Shown here: piece after piece, positions 18,796 through 30,060 of the stretch | Position numbering within the stretch: the first letter of the stretch is position 1 | How the letters are laid out: the number at the start of each line of letters is the position of its first letter | Position numbers and translations under genes: made by a program | Notes under the pieces: generated by a model | The model's database searches: none | What the model saw: the letters and a program-made list of their open reading frames with translations, nothing else | What the model was told of the DNA's origin: nothing | Assembly (NCBI GenBank): GCA_951394045.1 | Contig: OX595985.1 | Span: 3,038,001 to 3,102,000 of the forward strand | DNA from: Nitzschia sp. DOCU1 | Taxonomy: Eukaryota; Bacillariophyta; Bacillariophyceae; Bacillariales; Bacillariaceae | Direction: 5' to 3' | DNA length: 64,000 bases

Positions 18796-20130
18796 ATGGC
18801 AAATAACCCTCCGAACGTTCAAGTTCCCCAAGTTCCGCAACCTCCTAATCCGCCGGCTCCCCAACCGCCGCTGCCTCCGAATCCCCCACCTCCGGTGGTG
18901 GTGCAGCCCAACGTTGCCTTCGCCCTTTCTCCGGCGTTGGCCCAGGCGAACATCATCGACTACACTACGAGCGAGGGAATGAAGATCTATTTGTCGGCAA
19001 CTGCATCGCTGTTTCCATCGGACGATGAAAAGTTTAACTGCGAACCAGAGAAGTTACTGGGATTCCTCGATCTTTTGGACTTCCGCAGTACACTTAACGG
19101 ATGGGACAACAGCATCATGGCGATACCTGACAATCCAGTCAATCCATTAGGCCCAACCAAGTACTTCATTCGTCATTTTGGAGAATACAGTCTAGAACAT
19201 CTTCAACAGGCGGCAGCTGTATATGTGACGGCCCAGAACCGAGCAGCGCAAGACTCCATGCAGTGTGTTGGGTGCATTCTCAACAGCCTCGGAGCAGTGG
19301 GTCGTAACAAGATTACCACTCACCGTGACGAGTACACTGTCAACGGTGTCATTTCTGGCATCTGCCTTCTCAAGGTTCTCATTCGTGAATCATCTATAGA
19401 CACGAATGCCACGACCGCGCACATACGCGCGCAGCTATCATCCCTAGATACCTACCTACCTACCATTGGACATGACATCAGCAAGCTCAACCTGTATGTC
19501 CAACAGAAGGTGGAGGCACTGGCCGCGCGCGGCGAGACGACGAATGACCTACTAGTCAATCTATTCAAAGGTTACCATGCCGCAAGCGATCGCAGATTCG
19601 TAGCTTACATCGAGAAGAAAGAAGAGGAGTATGAGGATGGCACTACTCCACTCACTCCCAATACACTCATGGCCCTGGCGAAGAACAGGTATGAGGTGTT
19701 GCTGGAGAAAGGACAGTGGAATGCACCCTCCGCCGAAGAAGAGAAGATCCTCGCACTCGAAGCTACACTCAAGCGAATGCAAAGCCAGCAACAGCGAGCC
19801 AATAAGTCTAGGAATACTGACAGCAACGACAAGGCGGCCGCTGGCAAAGGCAAAGGCAACAAGAAGAAGAAAAAGGACCCTCCGGCATGGGTATCGATTA
19901 AGCCCAAAGAGGGAGAACCGACTCACAAGACGGTCGACGGAAAGGATTGGTGGTACTGCGCCAACCATCAGAAGTGGTGCCGCCATTCGACGGACAAATG
20001 TGAGAAGAAGGGACTGGGAAAACGGGAGAACAAGCCCCAAGCTTCAACTTCAACAGCTCCGAACAAGGAGACTAAGTTCGCCAAGGCAATGACGGCACTG
20101 GCCGACATCGCCGAAAGTTCCGAGGAATGA
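18796..20130 (+). CDS. gag of element D
   Basis: 444 residues from ATG 18796. Residues 5-35 are a proline-rich repeat of PPNPP type. A capsid-like helical region follows (LVNLFKGYHAASDRRFVAY near residue 255), then a coiled-coil-prone Lys/Glu stretch and a basic stretch (GKGKGNKKKKK). A Cys/His cluster is at WWYCANHQKWCRHSTDKC (about residues 388-405). It stops with TGA at 20128-20130; the pol ATG lies 33 bases on in the same frame with no other stop. The frame is complete and probably functional. Confidence 0.93.
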   Translation: MANNPPNVQVPQVPQPPNPPAPQPPLPPNPPPPVVVQPNVAFALSPALAQANIIDYTTSEGMKIYLSATASLFPSDDEKFNCEPEKLLGFLDLLDFRSTLNGWDNSIMAIPDNPVNPLGPTKYFIRHFGEYSLEHLQQAAAVYVTAQNRAAQDSMQCVGCILNSLGAVGRNKITTHRDEYTVNGVISGICLLKVLIRESSIDTNATTAHIRAQLSSLDTYLPTIGHDISKLNLYVQQKVEALAARGETTNDLLVNLFKGYHAASDRRFVAYIEKKEEEYEDGTTPLTPNTLMALAKNRYEVLLEKGQWNAPSAEEEKILALEATLKRMQSQQQRANKSRNTDSNDKAAAGKGKGNKKKKKDPPAWVSIKPKEGEPTHKTVDGKDWWYCANHQKWCRHSTDKCEKKGLGKRENKPQASTSTAPNKETKFAKAMTALADIAESSEE

Positions 20131-20163
20131 GTCCGATCCTATTGGAAGGTACTACGTGATACC

Positions 20164-23100
20164 ATGATCGTACGGACGTACATTGGTCTTGCGTACACGA
20201 TAGTACTCATATGGGTCGTATTCTATGCGGACGACGGTTATCGATACTACGTACCGAAAAGGCTACGCTTCAGAGCCCGAAAGACTCGCTATCTAGCGTA
20301 TCTACGAGCATGGAGTAAAACTATTTGGTCTAGTATTACGCTGTGGATGAAGCATAGGAGGCAACACAAGGAGTATTGGCGAAGAGAAAGCATCGCACGG
20401 ACTTACCAGGACGCAGGGCCGCACTCATGCGAGTGCTTCTCGCCAGCTACGGGTCCACCGATGACTCTAGAGGCCTGGGAAGTACTGTTAGCGATGGAAG
20501 CAAACATCAACAAGGGTGAGCGAAGTGTGGTGGTCGACACGGATTCCTACTTACTCGGCATCGACAACCGCGCGACTCCGTACATCAGCGGCTACATCGA
20601 AGACTTTCCCGGGCTTCTATGGCCCACCGATCGCGTGGTTCGCGGATTCATGGATCAAAAGGCCGGAGACGTATCAACAGGACAGGCAAGAGTGCGGTTA
20701 GAGAGCGACAGCGGCGAAATTCACGACTTTTACCTCGACGGCTCCTACTACGTACCTGGCTGCGCCGTTCGACTGTTCAGCCCGCAACACTGGGCACGGC
20801 AACTCCGCAAACAACGTCGCGGACCCGCCTACTCCATCACCTACGACGACAGGGTCGAACTCCACGCGAGAAACTTCAAAAAGACGATCCCTCTCGACCC
20901 TGTGACGAACGTGGCGACGTGCCGAACAGCGCCTGGATTCTCTAAATTCGAGGCGTTTTGCGCCGAGGCTGGCTTCGACGACGATGACTCCAGCGGCGAG
21001 ATCCTCGCTTATGACTCGAACCTCGTCTCGGACGACGAGGATGATGATGATCCTGCGGATTTCTCGACAATTGACAATAATGTTAGCGACAATTTTTCAA
21101 ACGATGAACCCCCTGACGAAGAGCGCAACTTACTCACGCCGACAAGCCCGAATTCGTCGCCTGCACGCATTAGAGACGACGAGTTAGTCAACGAATCCGA
21201 GCTTGAGAGGGAGCAAAAGAGGCACGAAGTTGAGCTCCTTACTCACCATCTGCGGTTTGCGCACGTCTCTTTTCGGAAACTGCAGATCATGGCACGCTTC
21301 GGCATCATCCCGCGACGACTTGCCAAATGCCGCATCCCAGTCTGTGCCGCATGCATGTACGGCAAGGCAACGAAGCGACAATGGCGGCAGAAGTCACCAA
21401 ACAATGCGGACGAAAGCTACCATCCGACCAAGCCCGGTGAAGTTGTGTCGGTGGATCAAATGAGATCACCAACACCCGGACTAATTGCCCAGATGACGGG
21501 GATACTCACGACCAAAAGATACGAGTATGCCACTACCTATGTGGATCACTACTCGTCCTTCGGTTTTGTATATCTGCAAAAGTCGGCGGGCGCGGACGAG
21601 ACACTGGAAGGAAAGCATGCGTTCGAGCGTATCTGTCGGAACAACGGGTTCAGCGTACTACATTATCATGCCGACAACGGAATCTTTAAAGCCAACAAGT
21701 GGGTACTGGACTGTTACGTGAACGGACAAGGACTGTCCTTCGCCGGTGTGAATGCGCATCATCAGAATGGAAGGGCAGAGGCGCGAATTCGTCGGCTCCA
21801 GGAGCTGACTCGAGCACAATTAGCGCACGCAAAACGACAATGGCCGCAAGAAATATCAGTCAACCTCTGGCCATATGCCCTCCGCATTGCCAACGATGCG
21901 AACAACGCAACTCCGAATCTTGCTGACAAGCCTGACTATCGTTCTCCAGCAGAACTGTTCTTTGGCACAGGTCACCACCAATGCCAAGAGGTGGCAGCAT
22001 TTCGGATGTCCGGTCTACGTGTTGGACAAGCAACTACAGGCAAGCAAGCCATTGCACAAGTGGACTGAGAGGTCACGAGTGGGCGTCTACTTGGGAAGAT
22101 CGCCGCAACACTCACGCTCAGTAGCACTGGTGCTGGACATCAAGACTGGACTTGTATCACCACAATTCCATGTCAAGATGGACACTGCTTTTGATACCAT
22201 TCGCCAACTCTACAGAGAAGGCGACGGTGCCAGCAATCATTTGTCATTGTGGCAAATCAAAGCGGGCTTCGTTACTCGACGCGAAGTAACTACTCCCACG
22301 CAGGGCAATGCAACAACACATTTTCCCACGCAGGGCAATGCAACCACTACGACTCCGCTACTACAGGGCAAAGGCACCTCAGACTCAGAGGGAGCCAGCG
22401 CGGCACCACCCGAACCGCGGACAGTCGATCTCACCACGCCAGACGTGGACATCGGTACGACCTCCGACTCAAAAGGGACCCAACTAGGGACTGACCGAAC
22501 AAGGACAGACACACAACAACCTCGCCACGGGGCAACAACTGGAATGGCCACCAGACGCTCTCAGAGGAAAGTGCGACCAGCACAGCGACTGATCGAAGCA
22601 ATGAACGCGGAGTTAACGCAACAAGAGATACAAGGCGAAATCTTCACGTTCCAAGCCATGTTCCCACGCGACGACGTGCCACAAGACGAGGATCTCAATC
22701 CACTACTAGCCTACAAAGCAAAGGCAGATCCCGACACGTTATATCTACACGAAGCGCAGCGAGAGGACGACTGGGAACAATTCGCAGAGGCTATGGACTT
22801 GGAGATACGACAACAGGTCGACATGGGAGTTTACTCTGTAATCCTACTGTCCCAGGTTCCAGAGGGAGCTACCGTGTTGCCTGCAGTGTGGCAATTGCGC
22901 CGAAAGCGCGACATTCGTACTGGCAAGATAAAGAAGTACAAGGCGCGGTGCAACATCGACGGCTCGCGCATGAAACACGGCGAACACTACGACGAGACGT
23001 ATGCACCGGTCGCTGGATGGACCTCTATACGCTTACTACTTGCACTGGTACTACTGTTCAAGTGGCACACGATACAGCTCGACTACGTATTGGCGTATCC

Positions 23101-24313
23101 ACACGCGCCAGCTGATCGTGACCTCTACATGCACTTACCGAAGGGGTTTACCCTCGACGGCGTCGATGATCCCACAAAGTACTGCTTAAAAGTCAACCGA
23201 AACCTCTATGGTGGAAAAGCCGCTAGCCGCATATGGTACCAATTTCTCAGGGATAAACTCGTCAACAAACTCGATTTCGTGCAGTCACGGTATGACGAGT
23301 GCGTATTCTATCGCGGCAGGATGATCTACGTATTGTACACCGACGACTCGATTCTCGCAGGACCCGACAAGGTGGAGATCGAGCGCACAGTACAAGAGAT
23401 GAAGGAGGCGAAACTGAACATCACCATCGAAGGCGACTTGACAGACTTTCTGGGCATAAACATTGACAGAAAAGAAGACGGGACGATACATTTAACGCAA
23501 CCGAAATTGATAGAGCAGGTCATTACGGATCTGCGCATGACCGGCAGCGATGTCAAGACAAAATCAATTCCCATGGCGTCGAGTCGTTTGCTATCGAGGC
23601 ACTTGACGTCACAGTCATTCGACAATTCATTCAATTATCGCAGCGTCATTGGAAAGCTCAATTACATCGAACGCAGAACCAGACCAGACATTGCTTATGC
23701 AGTACACCAATGCGCACGGTTCTGCATTGATCCGAAGAGAGAACATGGTGATGCAATACGATGGATCGCACGATACTTATTGGGTACAAAGGACAAAGGC
23801 ATCATCTTCAATGCCGATTCGAAGCGATCACTGGAAGTCTTTGTGGATGCTGACTTCGCTGGCAATTGGGACAAAGAGCTTGCAGGCTTCGACAAGGATA
23901 CTGCTCGCTCCAGACACGGCTACATTATCTATTTCGCAGGCATACCTATTACATGGAAATCTCAGCTACAACAGGAGATCGCGTTATCAAGCTGTGAGTC
24001 TGAGATCACTGGATATTCCTACGCATTGAGGGAAGCAATTCCCATTATCGAACTAATCAGAGAGATGCAAGAGCGAGGATTCAAGGTCGAGTTCGAGGAT
24101 AACATGGGAGCAGTGGAAATAGCTCGCACCCCGAAGGCACGACCACGAACCAAGCATATCAACAACAGACTATTTCATTTCTACGACTATGTGGAACGAG
24201 GTGATATTGAGACCCATCACATTCCAACCGAAGATCAACCCGCGGACATTCTGACCAAGCCGCTACCAGAGGATGCATTTGTCAAGCACCGACGCGTCAT
24301 TCTAGGTTGGTAG
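20164..24313 (+). pseudogene. pol of element D: protease, integrase, RT, RNase H, with one frame change
   Basis: The N-terminus holds one hydrophobic segment (about residues 5-21, IGLAYTIVLIWVVF). The protease-like site is VVVDTDSYLLGIDNRA. The integrase finger is HHLRFAHVS, then CAACMYGK, with core Asp in VSVDQM, Asp in YHADNGIF and Glu in NGRAEARI. Near 21980 one base is lost: the frame ending at 22068 gives way to that ending at 24313 (VTTNAKRWQHFGCPVYVL). RT follows (QLDYVLAYPHAP, active site YTDD rather than YVDD), then RNase H (VFVDADFAGNW, ALSSCESEITGYS) and the terminal DILTKPLPEDAF. A duplicated TQGNAT lies at about 22300-22350. Apart from the single indel the protein looks complete. 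Confidence 0.9.
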
Positions 24314-24344
24314 ACTCTCACTCCAAGCGATCCGTGAGAGGGAG

Positions 24345-24588
24345 TGTTCGAATACACGGATAATGGGTGGACACGGATCACTCTCCATGGAGTCATTCGT
24401 ATCAAGACTACACTGGGGCGTTCGCGTACAAAGAGAACCGACGTCTACAAGTGTCAATAAGGACCTAGAGCAGATGGCAAAGGCTGCAATAGCCATGCTC
24501 ATAATAAATCGTCATTTACACCTAGCAACCCCTTACTAAAAGCCCAAATCTACGATTAGCCAAGCACTGGTCATCGTGGATTTTAACA
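24345..24588 (+). repeat. 3' LTR of element D
   Basis: 244 bp, preceded by the polypurine tract GAGAGGGAG (24336-24344). It ends TTTTAACA and is followed by ATTGTT, the right copy of the target duplication, where the B frame resumes. Confidence 0.95.
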
Positions 24589-24594
24589 ATTGTT

Positions 24595-25545
24595 CACCTT
24601 GCGAACAAGGGTTACATCCTTACAGATGAAGGCCCACTGTCAGCATATCTCGGAATTCAGGTTGAGCGATTGAGTGGAAACCGAATCTCGATGAAGCAAC
24701 CCGCATTTATTGATCGAATAATCGAGCAATGCAATCTCAAAGATCAACGAATGCACGACACACCAGCCGATGCGATTTTGCACCGTGATGAAGACGGTGC
24801 AGAAAGAAAGACCGAGTTTCATTACCGTTCAATCATCGGACAACTCAATTATTTGGCGGCAACGACAAGGCCAGAAATCACGTTTGCCGTTCATCAATGC
24901 GCGAGATTCTGCGAGAATCCGAAGATGAGTCATGAAAAGGCCGTCAAGCGGATCATTCGATATTTAAAACGAACGCGGGATCAAGGCATCATCATGCAGA
25001 TTGACGAATCAAAAGGAATTGAATGTTTCGTTGATGCTGACTTTGCCGGTGGCTTTCGAAAGGAAAACACCAAAAACCCAAGGGATTGTCTCTCCCGAAC
25101 CGGCTATGTTATCAAGTATGCCGGATGTCCAATCGTGTGGTCTTCAAAACTGCAATCGACAATTGCGCTCTCCACTACCGAAGCCGAATACATGACATTA
25201 AGCACCGCTGCGCGAGAAGTGATTTACCTCATCAATCTGACAGATGAATTGAAGTCTCATGGTGTCGATCTGATCACTTCGAAACCAAAAATTTGCGTCA
25301 CTATCTTCGAAGACAACGCTGGAGCCATCGAGTTGGCAAAGCTTCCAAAGCTGCGCCCTCGTACCAAGCATCTCGCAATTCAGTACCATCACTTCAGATC
25401 TTGGACGATGAAAGGACTCGACGGCAGCGATCCAAAAATTCAAGTCAAACACATTATTACCGACAAACAACAAGCAGATATCTTTACAAAGCCGCTTCCA
25501 AGACAGCAATTCCAGGCACTGCGACAGTTGTTGTGTGGTTGGTAA
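24595..25545 (+). pseudogene. pol of element B, part 3: RT thumb and RNase H
   Basis: The frame resumes after one ATTGTT copy (HLANKGYILTDEG). It holds the RT C-terminal block (LSAYLGIQVERL, GQLNYLAATTRPEITFAVHQ) and RNase H: CFVDADFAGGF, IVWSSKLQSTIALSTTEAEYM, EDNAGAIELAK, RPRTKHLAIQYHHF, and the terminal ADIFTKPLPRQQF. The stop is at 25543-25545, and the polypurine tract precedes the LTR at 25575. Catalytic acidic residues of RNase H appear present. Confidence 0.92.
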
Positions 25546-25574
25546 CTTGTGAATCCGTGCGATTTGAGAGGGAG

Positions 25575-25878
25575 TGTCGGGAAATTGACATCCTTGATGT
25601 CAGTGTCGAGAAATTGACATCCTTGACATCGCTGACATCAACTCCTCTTTCTTCAGCCAATTACATTTTATATTTTGATACAAGTCAAATCTTACGTATT
25701 CTCGTACAAGACGATGACATCAATCATTTCGGACATCAAAAACAAGAAGCGAGAAATTAATTTATAGTTTTCACATCTATCAACAACGCTTTTACCAGCA
25801 TCTTTCTTTCTTACCTTTATCCTTTGCTCGGCGACTTTCCATCGCTAGCATTAGAACTGATTACAACGGTTCCTCGCA
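25575..25878 (+). repeat. 3' LTR of element B
   Basis: 304 bp, TGTCGGGAAATTGAC to TTCCTCGCA. It differs from the 5' LTR by C/G at position 5 and C/T near the middle. The tract TTGAGAGGGAG before it is the polypurine tract, and ATCGT follows. Confidence 0.95.
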
Positions 25879-28800
25879 ATCGTGTCCTTCCACGTCAATG
25901 CCGGGCATCTCCTCGCCTTCGACCGCCTGAACCGTCTCGTGTTCCTCAAGTTCATCCATGAAGATATCCCGCTGACCGAACTTTCCTTCCTCGTCCCTAT
26001 CAACATATAAATCGTCACTGAGTGATTCATTCAACCTCTGGTCAAAGCAGTCAATTCGTCTCCGAGTATCATCACTCCTGAGATCCTCCTTAGTAACATG
26101 TTGGACTGTGGTCCGAGCCAATACTCTGCCATCTTCCCTCATGACGTAATCACAAAGTGCACCACCTATGCGGTGTGCGACACCCACAAACCTACCGAGC
26201 TGTGGGTTAATATCCGCGCCAGGTTGATCCCAAAACCAAACTCGGTCCCAAAATGAGAAATCAACCCACTCCGAGATGTCAATGGAGTCCCCGGTAAGAC
26301 GTTCAATGCCTGTCCTACCGTCGCGACCTGATGCCGTTCGTGACATTATTTCCGCCTCCCAGACCAGGCCGTAGTCCCAAACTCGCCTTGGTACTCCTAG
26401 AGCCGTTGCTCTGTTTTTCCATTTGCGCCTCAATGTCCCGATATCTCGCTCACATCGGTTCTGCCAGGGAGAGTGGGGTTCTGTTTGACGCAACATCATT
26501 CTTACCTTCCGAGCAGTTTTAGTAAAATCGCTGCCCGGAGCCACCTGCTCCAGGGCACCATCAACCGTCATTATCTCCGGTACCCCTACGTCATCAAGAA
26601 ATTCCTGCAATGCCATTCCAGCCTCCGCCTTCGACGCCATAGGGCAGACCTTGACGTATCCCTCACCGCTGAACACCTGAGCATACTTGTTACCTCTGAT
26701 CGATTTGACGCTAGATATCATTGTATCCGAATAGAACTTTGCGCGTAAGCGCCTCCTGGAATCCGACAGGATGTCTGTGCGATACCGTCTTCGAAGGGGA
26801 TGGACTGCTGTCCTTATACCGACCTGCGTTGTCACCTGAAGTGTGTTCTTGGCTGCCTCCAATCCGATCCTCCATTTCTGAGCCAGTGTTTCGGGATTGA
26901 CTGGGGAGTGTCGAGTTGTCGCAATGGGTGCGACTTCAACCTGCGCTGTCCGAGCAATCTGAACCTTTGAAACCAACTTAGGAACCAAAGTTTTACCTGA
27001 ATAAATTGAAGAAATTTGTGAAAGTGTAAGATCGCCAGGGTCTTGTCCCTTGGCTCCAACGTTCACTCCATATGCAAGACGATCGTATTCTGCCTCCTCC
27101 TTCGAGAGCCCAAAAATGGCCGAAGAAGGATCCCAAAGATCGTCATTCATAAGGATGTGACGACAATCACGAAGGTCAGTGTCAGAAGGACAAAAACTGT
27201 CAAAAGAACAAGTTGTCCCACGCATTTTGAACGGAATAAAAGTGCCATCAATGGCTGTGACGCCCAATGGCCTGTTAGGATCTGTCGGGTCGTCGCAAAC
27301 AGAGTGTCCAAAAGCGCGCCATTGATATGGGTTAATCAAAGAATTTTCCATGGAAGTCCAGAAACCTAAACCCTGTGGGAGTACAAGAATAACAGTTTCG
27401 CCAGTGTCGGGAAGCTGAATTGCTGTTGCAGCTGTGACCATGGGAACGCCACGAATGGGTTCGTAACCTGGGTTAAAGGGTGAGACATCGACGATTTCCC
27501 CGCTATATTCGAGGGGCCTGAAATTCTTTCTGAAACAGTGATTGTCCGAACGACTGTCAATTTCATTTGTGCGAAATTCTCCAATGGGGAAATCAAAAAT
27601 GGTGTGACTGTGAGTCTTCCCAGTCATGCGGCTAAGGATTTTCACCATGCTTGTGTTTCTTGAGTAGGCCCCATGCCCCATCCGTGGAGGCTGGGTGCCT
27701 GAGTTTGCAGTTGGTGCCGCCGAGGCAACATCCTGTCCGCTGCTTGCGGCCATAACACCTCGTGCGACCGCCTGTTCTATTGCTTCAGCAGATACGCTTG
27801 AAGTATTGTCGGAAGTGGCTGCGGAAACATTTCTGCCACCACGGCCACCGCGCCCTCCACAGCCACCTGTGTAATTTCTTCCTCCTTGGGTCCTCTGAGC
27901 CTTGCGCCTCTCTACCGCTTGAGCGCGGTCGGGGTCATTGGTAATAGCGTGTCTGATGGATGGGGTCAACAGCCACCATTCTTCTTCTGTCATGTACCTG
28001 TGAGGATCGCTTAGATCCACCCCAGCATACGACCTGGGAACGCCTGGAATCCTGTGAGAAGAATTGCGACCACCTCCACCACGGCCTCCTCTTCCATCTC
28101 TGCCTCCACGACCACGACCACGTCCGCCACCACGGTTATTGTTGTTTGTCTGCGAGATATTCCTGTTAGCTCCACGCCTGTACGCTCCAGCCCTGTCAAA
28201 CATTGCGGGGTGAGCGCGACGCAGAGTGTCACTGAGAGTAGCACTGCACCTGTCAAAACTGGTGCGCATTTCCCTATTCATCATGATGAGTTCAATCGTT
28301 GCCTTAACTTCCGGGGCGTTTGAGTTGATGCCTTTTGTCAGAATGTCCACCTGCTCCTCGTCAGTCTTGGGACGTCCATATTTCCTCAAGGTTTCAAAAG
28401 CCGATTTCAATTCAGAAGTGTACGATTCAAAACTTTTGCTTTGCTCATTGCGCCAATGCAAGTGCTCGATGGCGTAGCGAGCCTGGTCAATACGGCGCTG
28501 CTTCATGTCCGGTCCATCGTAATGGGCCCGAAGATCGTTCATGGTAATCCTGCCATCCTTCCTACCTTCGTTTCCTTTTACCCAGTGATACGCGTCGGTG
28601 CCAATGACGCACTGCATAATCTTGCGGAATACCACCTCTGCATCCTTTTTAAATGCTCTGCCATCAAGGGATGCACTCCAAAATGGCTTGGTTGGGTCCC
28701 TTTCTGGGTCTTCGTCATCCCGAATAACATAAGACAGCGGGACGTTGCTTGCGCCCCTGATGCTTTCTAGATGGTTCACAAAATCCTTCTCCCAGTCAGT

Positions 28801-29223
28801 CCACTTATCCGCCTTGAGCTTACCGGGCATTTTAATTTCCGAGTCCTCAATCCCAGCTTCCTTCTCCTGTTTAGCAAGTTGGTACCTGTTCTTGGCATCC
28901 GAATAACCTTCCTGGGTGAAATCGGCAGCATTCAAATCCGCACCGCGAGAGTTCAAATCGCGCACCCAGAAGGCAAGAATCTGCAACTTCTTGATGGCAA
29001 TTGCGTTAAGTTTTGGAATCATGTTGTTGCCGATCTCACTCCATTCCTTCTCGGTGAAACCAATCATGTCCTCCAAACTGTCAATTCCCTCTCGATGGAC
29101 CTGGTAAGCCTGCAAGCGACTGAATCCAAGCACATCGTTAAGTAGCCGAGCGAAGTCGGCCACGTTGTTACCGCCATTGGCGGTGAAGTAGGCATTAGCC
29201 TGAGCCACAGTAATGCCAACCAT
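25879..29223 (-). CDS. gag-protease-integrase of element A (N-terminal part of one polyprotein)
   Basis: The minus frame starts at ATG 29223 and is open to the B insertion. An N-terminal helical domain (VLGFSRLQAYQVHREGIDSLEDMIGF) is typical of this lineage. A capsid region follows (GTDAYHWVKGNEGRKDGR, then HLHWRNEQSKSFE). Two RGG-rich blocks (about residues 355-385 and 445-465) replace zinc knuckles. The protease motif reads EIDSRSDNHCFRKNF, where this lineage usually has ELDSHADTC. Integrase has WRIGLEAAKNTL, Asp in FYSDTM, Asp in TVDGA and Glu in NRCERDIG. No stop separates gag from pol. After one ATCGT copy the frame continues at 7815. The last residues before the annotated stop come from the B LTR and are not part of the protein. 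Confidence 0.9.
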
Positions 29224-29517
29224 GTTTTTCCGCTCTTTATTCCGGAGAGTAATGTGTGAGTAAATAAATACTGGGCCGGAGCCCGAGTTTTCCTTTCCTT
29301 ATTTCCTTTTGTTCCTCGAGCCTACCCACGAAGAGTTGTATTATTTGACACCATGGTCACACTCTGAGGCAGTTTTATGTCTCAGATAATGGACGTCTCG
29401 GGTGCCGTACGGGGTGATCAGTCCCTGGCGTTGCCTAATCTCCTTATTGCCTTATTCCCTTTTTCTCGTTCAAAATTGAGCCGATTCTTTTACTACCTTC
29501 AGAATCTCCCAAAGCCA

Positions 29518-29533
29518 CGTGGGTCTGATAAAC
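29518..29533 (-). promoter_or_regulatory. Primer-binding site of element A, half-tRNA type (Ile anticodon)
   Basis: Minus sense, directly after the LTR: GTTTATCAGACCCACG. Its complement holds GGGT, CTGATAA, AC. This reads as an anticodon arm with loop CUGAUAA (anticodon GAU, isoleucine), the primer ending two bases past the loop, the same geometry as in B. The assignment is an inference, but the C-U-NNN-A-A loop pattern fits. Confidence 0.6.
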
Positions 29534-29733
29534 TGTGTGAAGTTCCGTGTGACTTACTCCTTTCGTATCGATGATAGTGTAACCTAAAGCTAAAGACAAC
29601 CCTTGATAGACCAAGACTAAAACGAATTGTGCCATTGTCGGCTTACGTATCCTTGATTTCGTTGTTCCGATGACCATTGCGCATCCACGCACAGTTGACC
29701 AATATGATCCCACGCCACATCCAGATTCGGACA
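29534..29733 (-). repeat. 5' LTR of element A
   Basis: 200 bp, the partner of 5088-5287, about 98 percent identical by eye. CCTT lies just outside (minus sense) as at the other end. Confidence 0.9.
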
Positions 29734-29756
29734 AAGGGTCCATGAAAAGTTGTGGA
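29734..29756 (-). pseudogene. Host exon fragment upstream of the element A insertion
   Basis: Minus sense: TTTTTTATAG looks like a 3' splice site and is followed by a short open stretch (SLPQLFMDP) cut by the A LTR. It is in frame with 5087-4902 when A is removed. Confidence 0.45.
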
Positions 29757-29926
29757 AGAGACCCTATAAAAAATAGAAAATAATATTGATTTTGTAGAAA
29801 AACATAAAGATAGTAGTGCGACCCTACCTGCTTGGAGGAAGTTTAGGTCCCTTTTTTCGAGTTCCCTTAGCAGAAAACAAAGATTTTGAAGAACCCCAGG
29901 GTTTTATGGTGAGTGGTTTTGGCAAC

Positions 29927-29956
29927 GCGCTTGTTTCCCCTGCGGGGAAAAAGCGC
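29927..29956. repeat. Hairpin repeat, copy 1
   Basis: GCGCTT, a spacer base, TTTCCCC, a 3-base loop, GGGGAAA, then AAGCGC form a near-perfect stem. The surrounding TTTTGGCAAC box is also shared with copy 2 at 30061-30090. Confidence 0.7.
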
Positions 29957-30060
29957 TACCTAAGTTGTAATACTACATTATTTGTGTGTTTAGCCAGATG
30001 CTTGTGACCTTGTTGCCTGTTTGGGTTACCAAGGCTTCTTCGGCTTGTGTTTTTGGCAAC

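Larger units (their letters stand above)
18489..24588 (+). mobile_element. Element D: Ty1/copia retrotransposon inserted in B
   Basis: 244-bp LTRs (18489-18732 and 24345-24588) differ at a single position. Both outer sides carry ATTGTT (18483-18488, 24589-24594), a 6-bp duplication; removing D restores the B frame. Gag (18796-20130) is intact. Pol (20164-24313) is intact except for one frame change near 21980. It belongs to a different copia lineage from A, E and I, having a Gag with a Pro-rich N-terminus and a pol with an N-terminal hydrophobic segment. It is among the youngest insertions in the window. Confidence 0.95.
7821..25878 (+). mobile_element. Element B: Ty1/copia retrotransposon inserted in element A, itself hosting C and D
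   Basis: 304-bp LTRs at 7821-8124 and 25575-25878 differ at about 2 positions. The outer duplication is ATCGT. B carries gag (8213-9643) and pol in three pieces: 9665-11858, 17185-18488 and 24595-25545. These sum to a multiple of three once gypsy C and copia D are taken out with one target copy each. Undisturbed length is about 6.6 kb. Pol carries a TGA at 10646-10648 and a Lys in place of the integrase catalytic Glu, so this copy was probably inactive or decayed despite its young LTRs. Confidence 0.95.
5088..29733 (-). mobile_element. Element A: Ty1/copia (CoDi-like) retrotransposon, minus strand, split by element B
   Basis: Two 200-bp LTRs bound this element (29534-29733 is the 5' LTR, 5088-5287 the 3' LTR). 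They start TGTCCGAATC and end CTTCACACA on the minus strand and differ at about 4 positions. CCTT flanks both outer ends as a 4-bp target duplication. Without the 18-kb insertion of B the element is about 6.6 kb: gag, protease, integrase, a linker with a chromo-like stretch, RT and RNase H in one frame. Pol is broken in the RT region by a small insertion with a frame change near 6700-6757 and by a TAG near 6570. The element landed in a host gene (4566-5087, 29734-29756). Confidence 0.9.
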
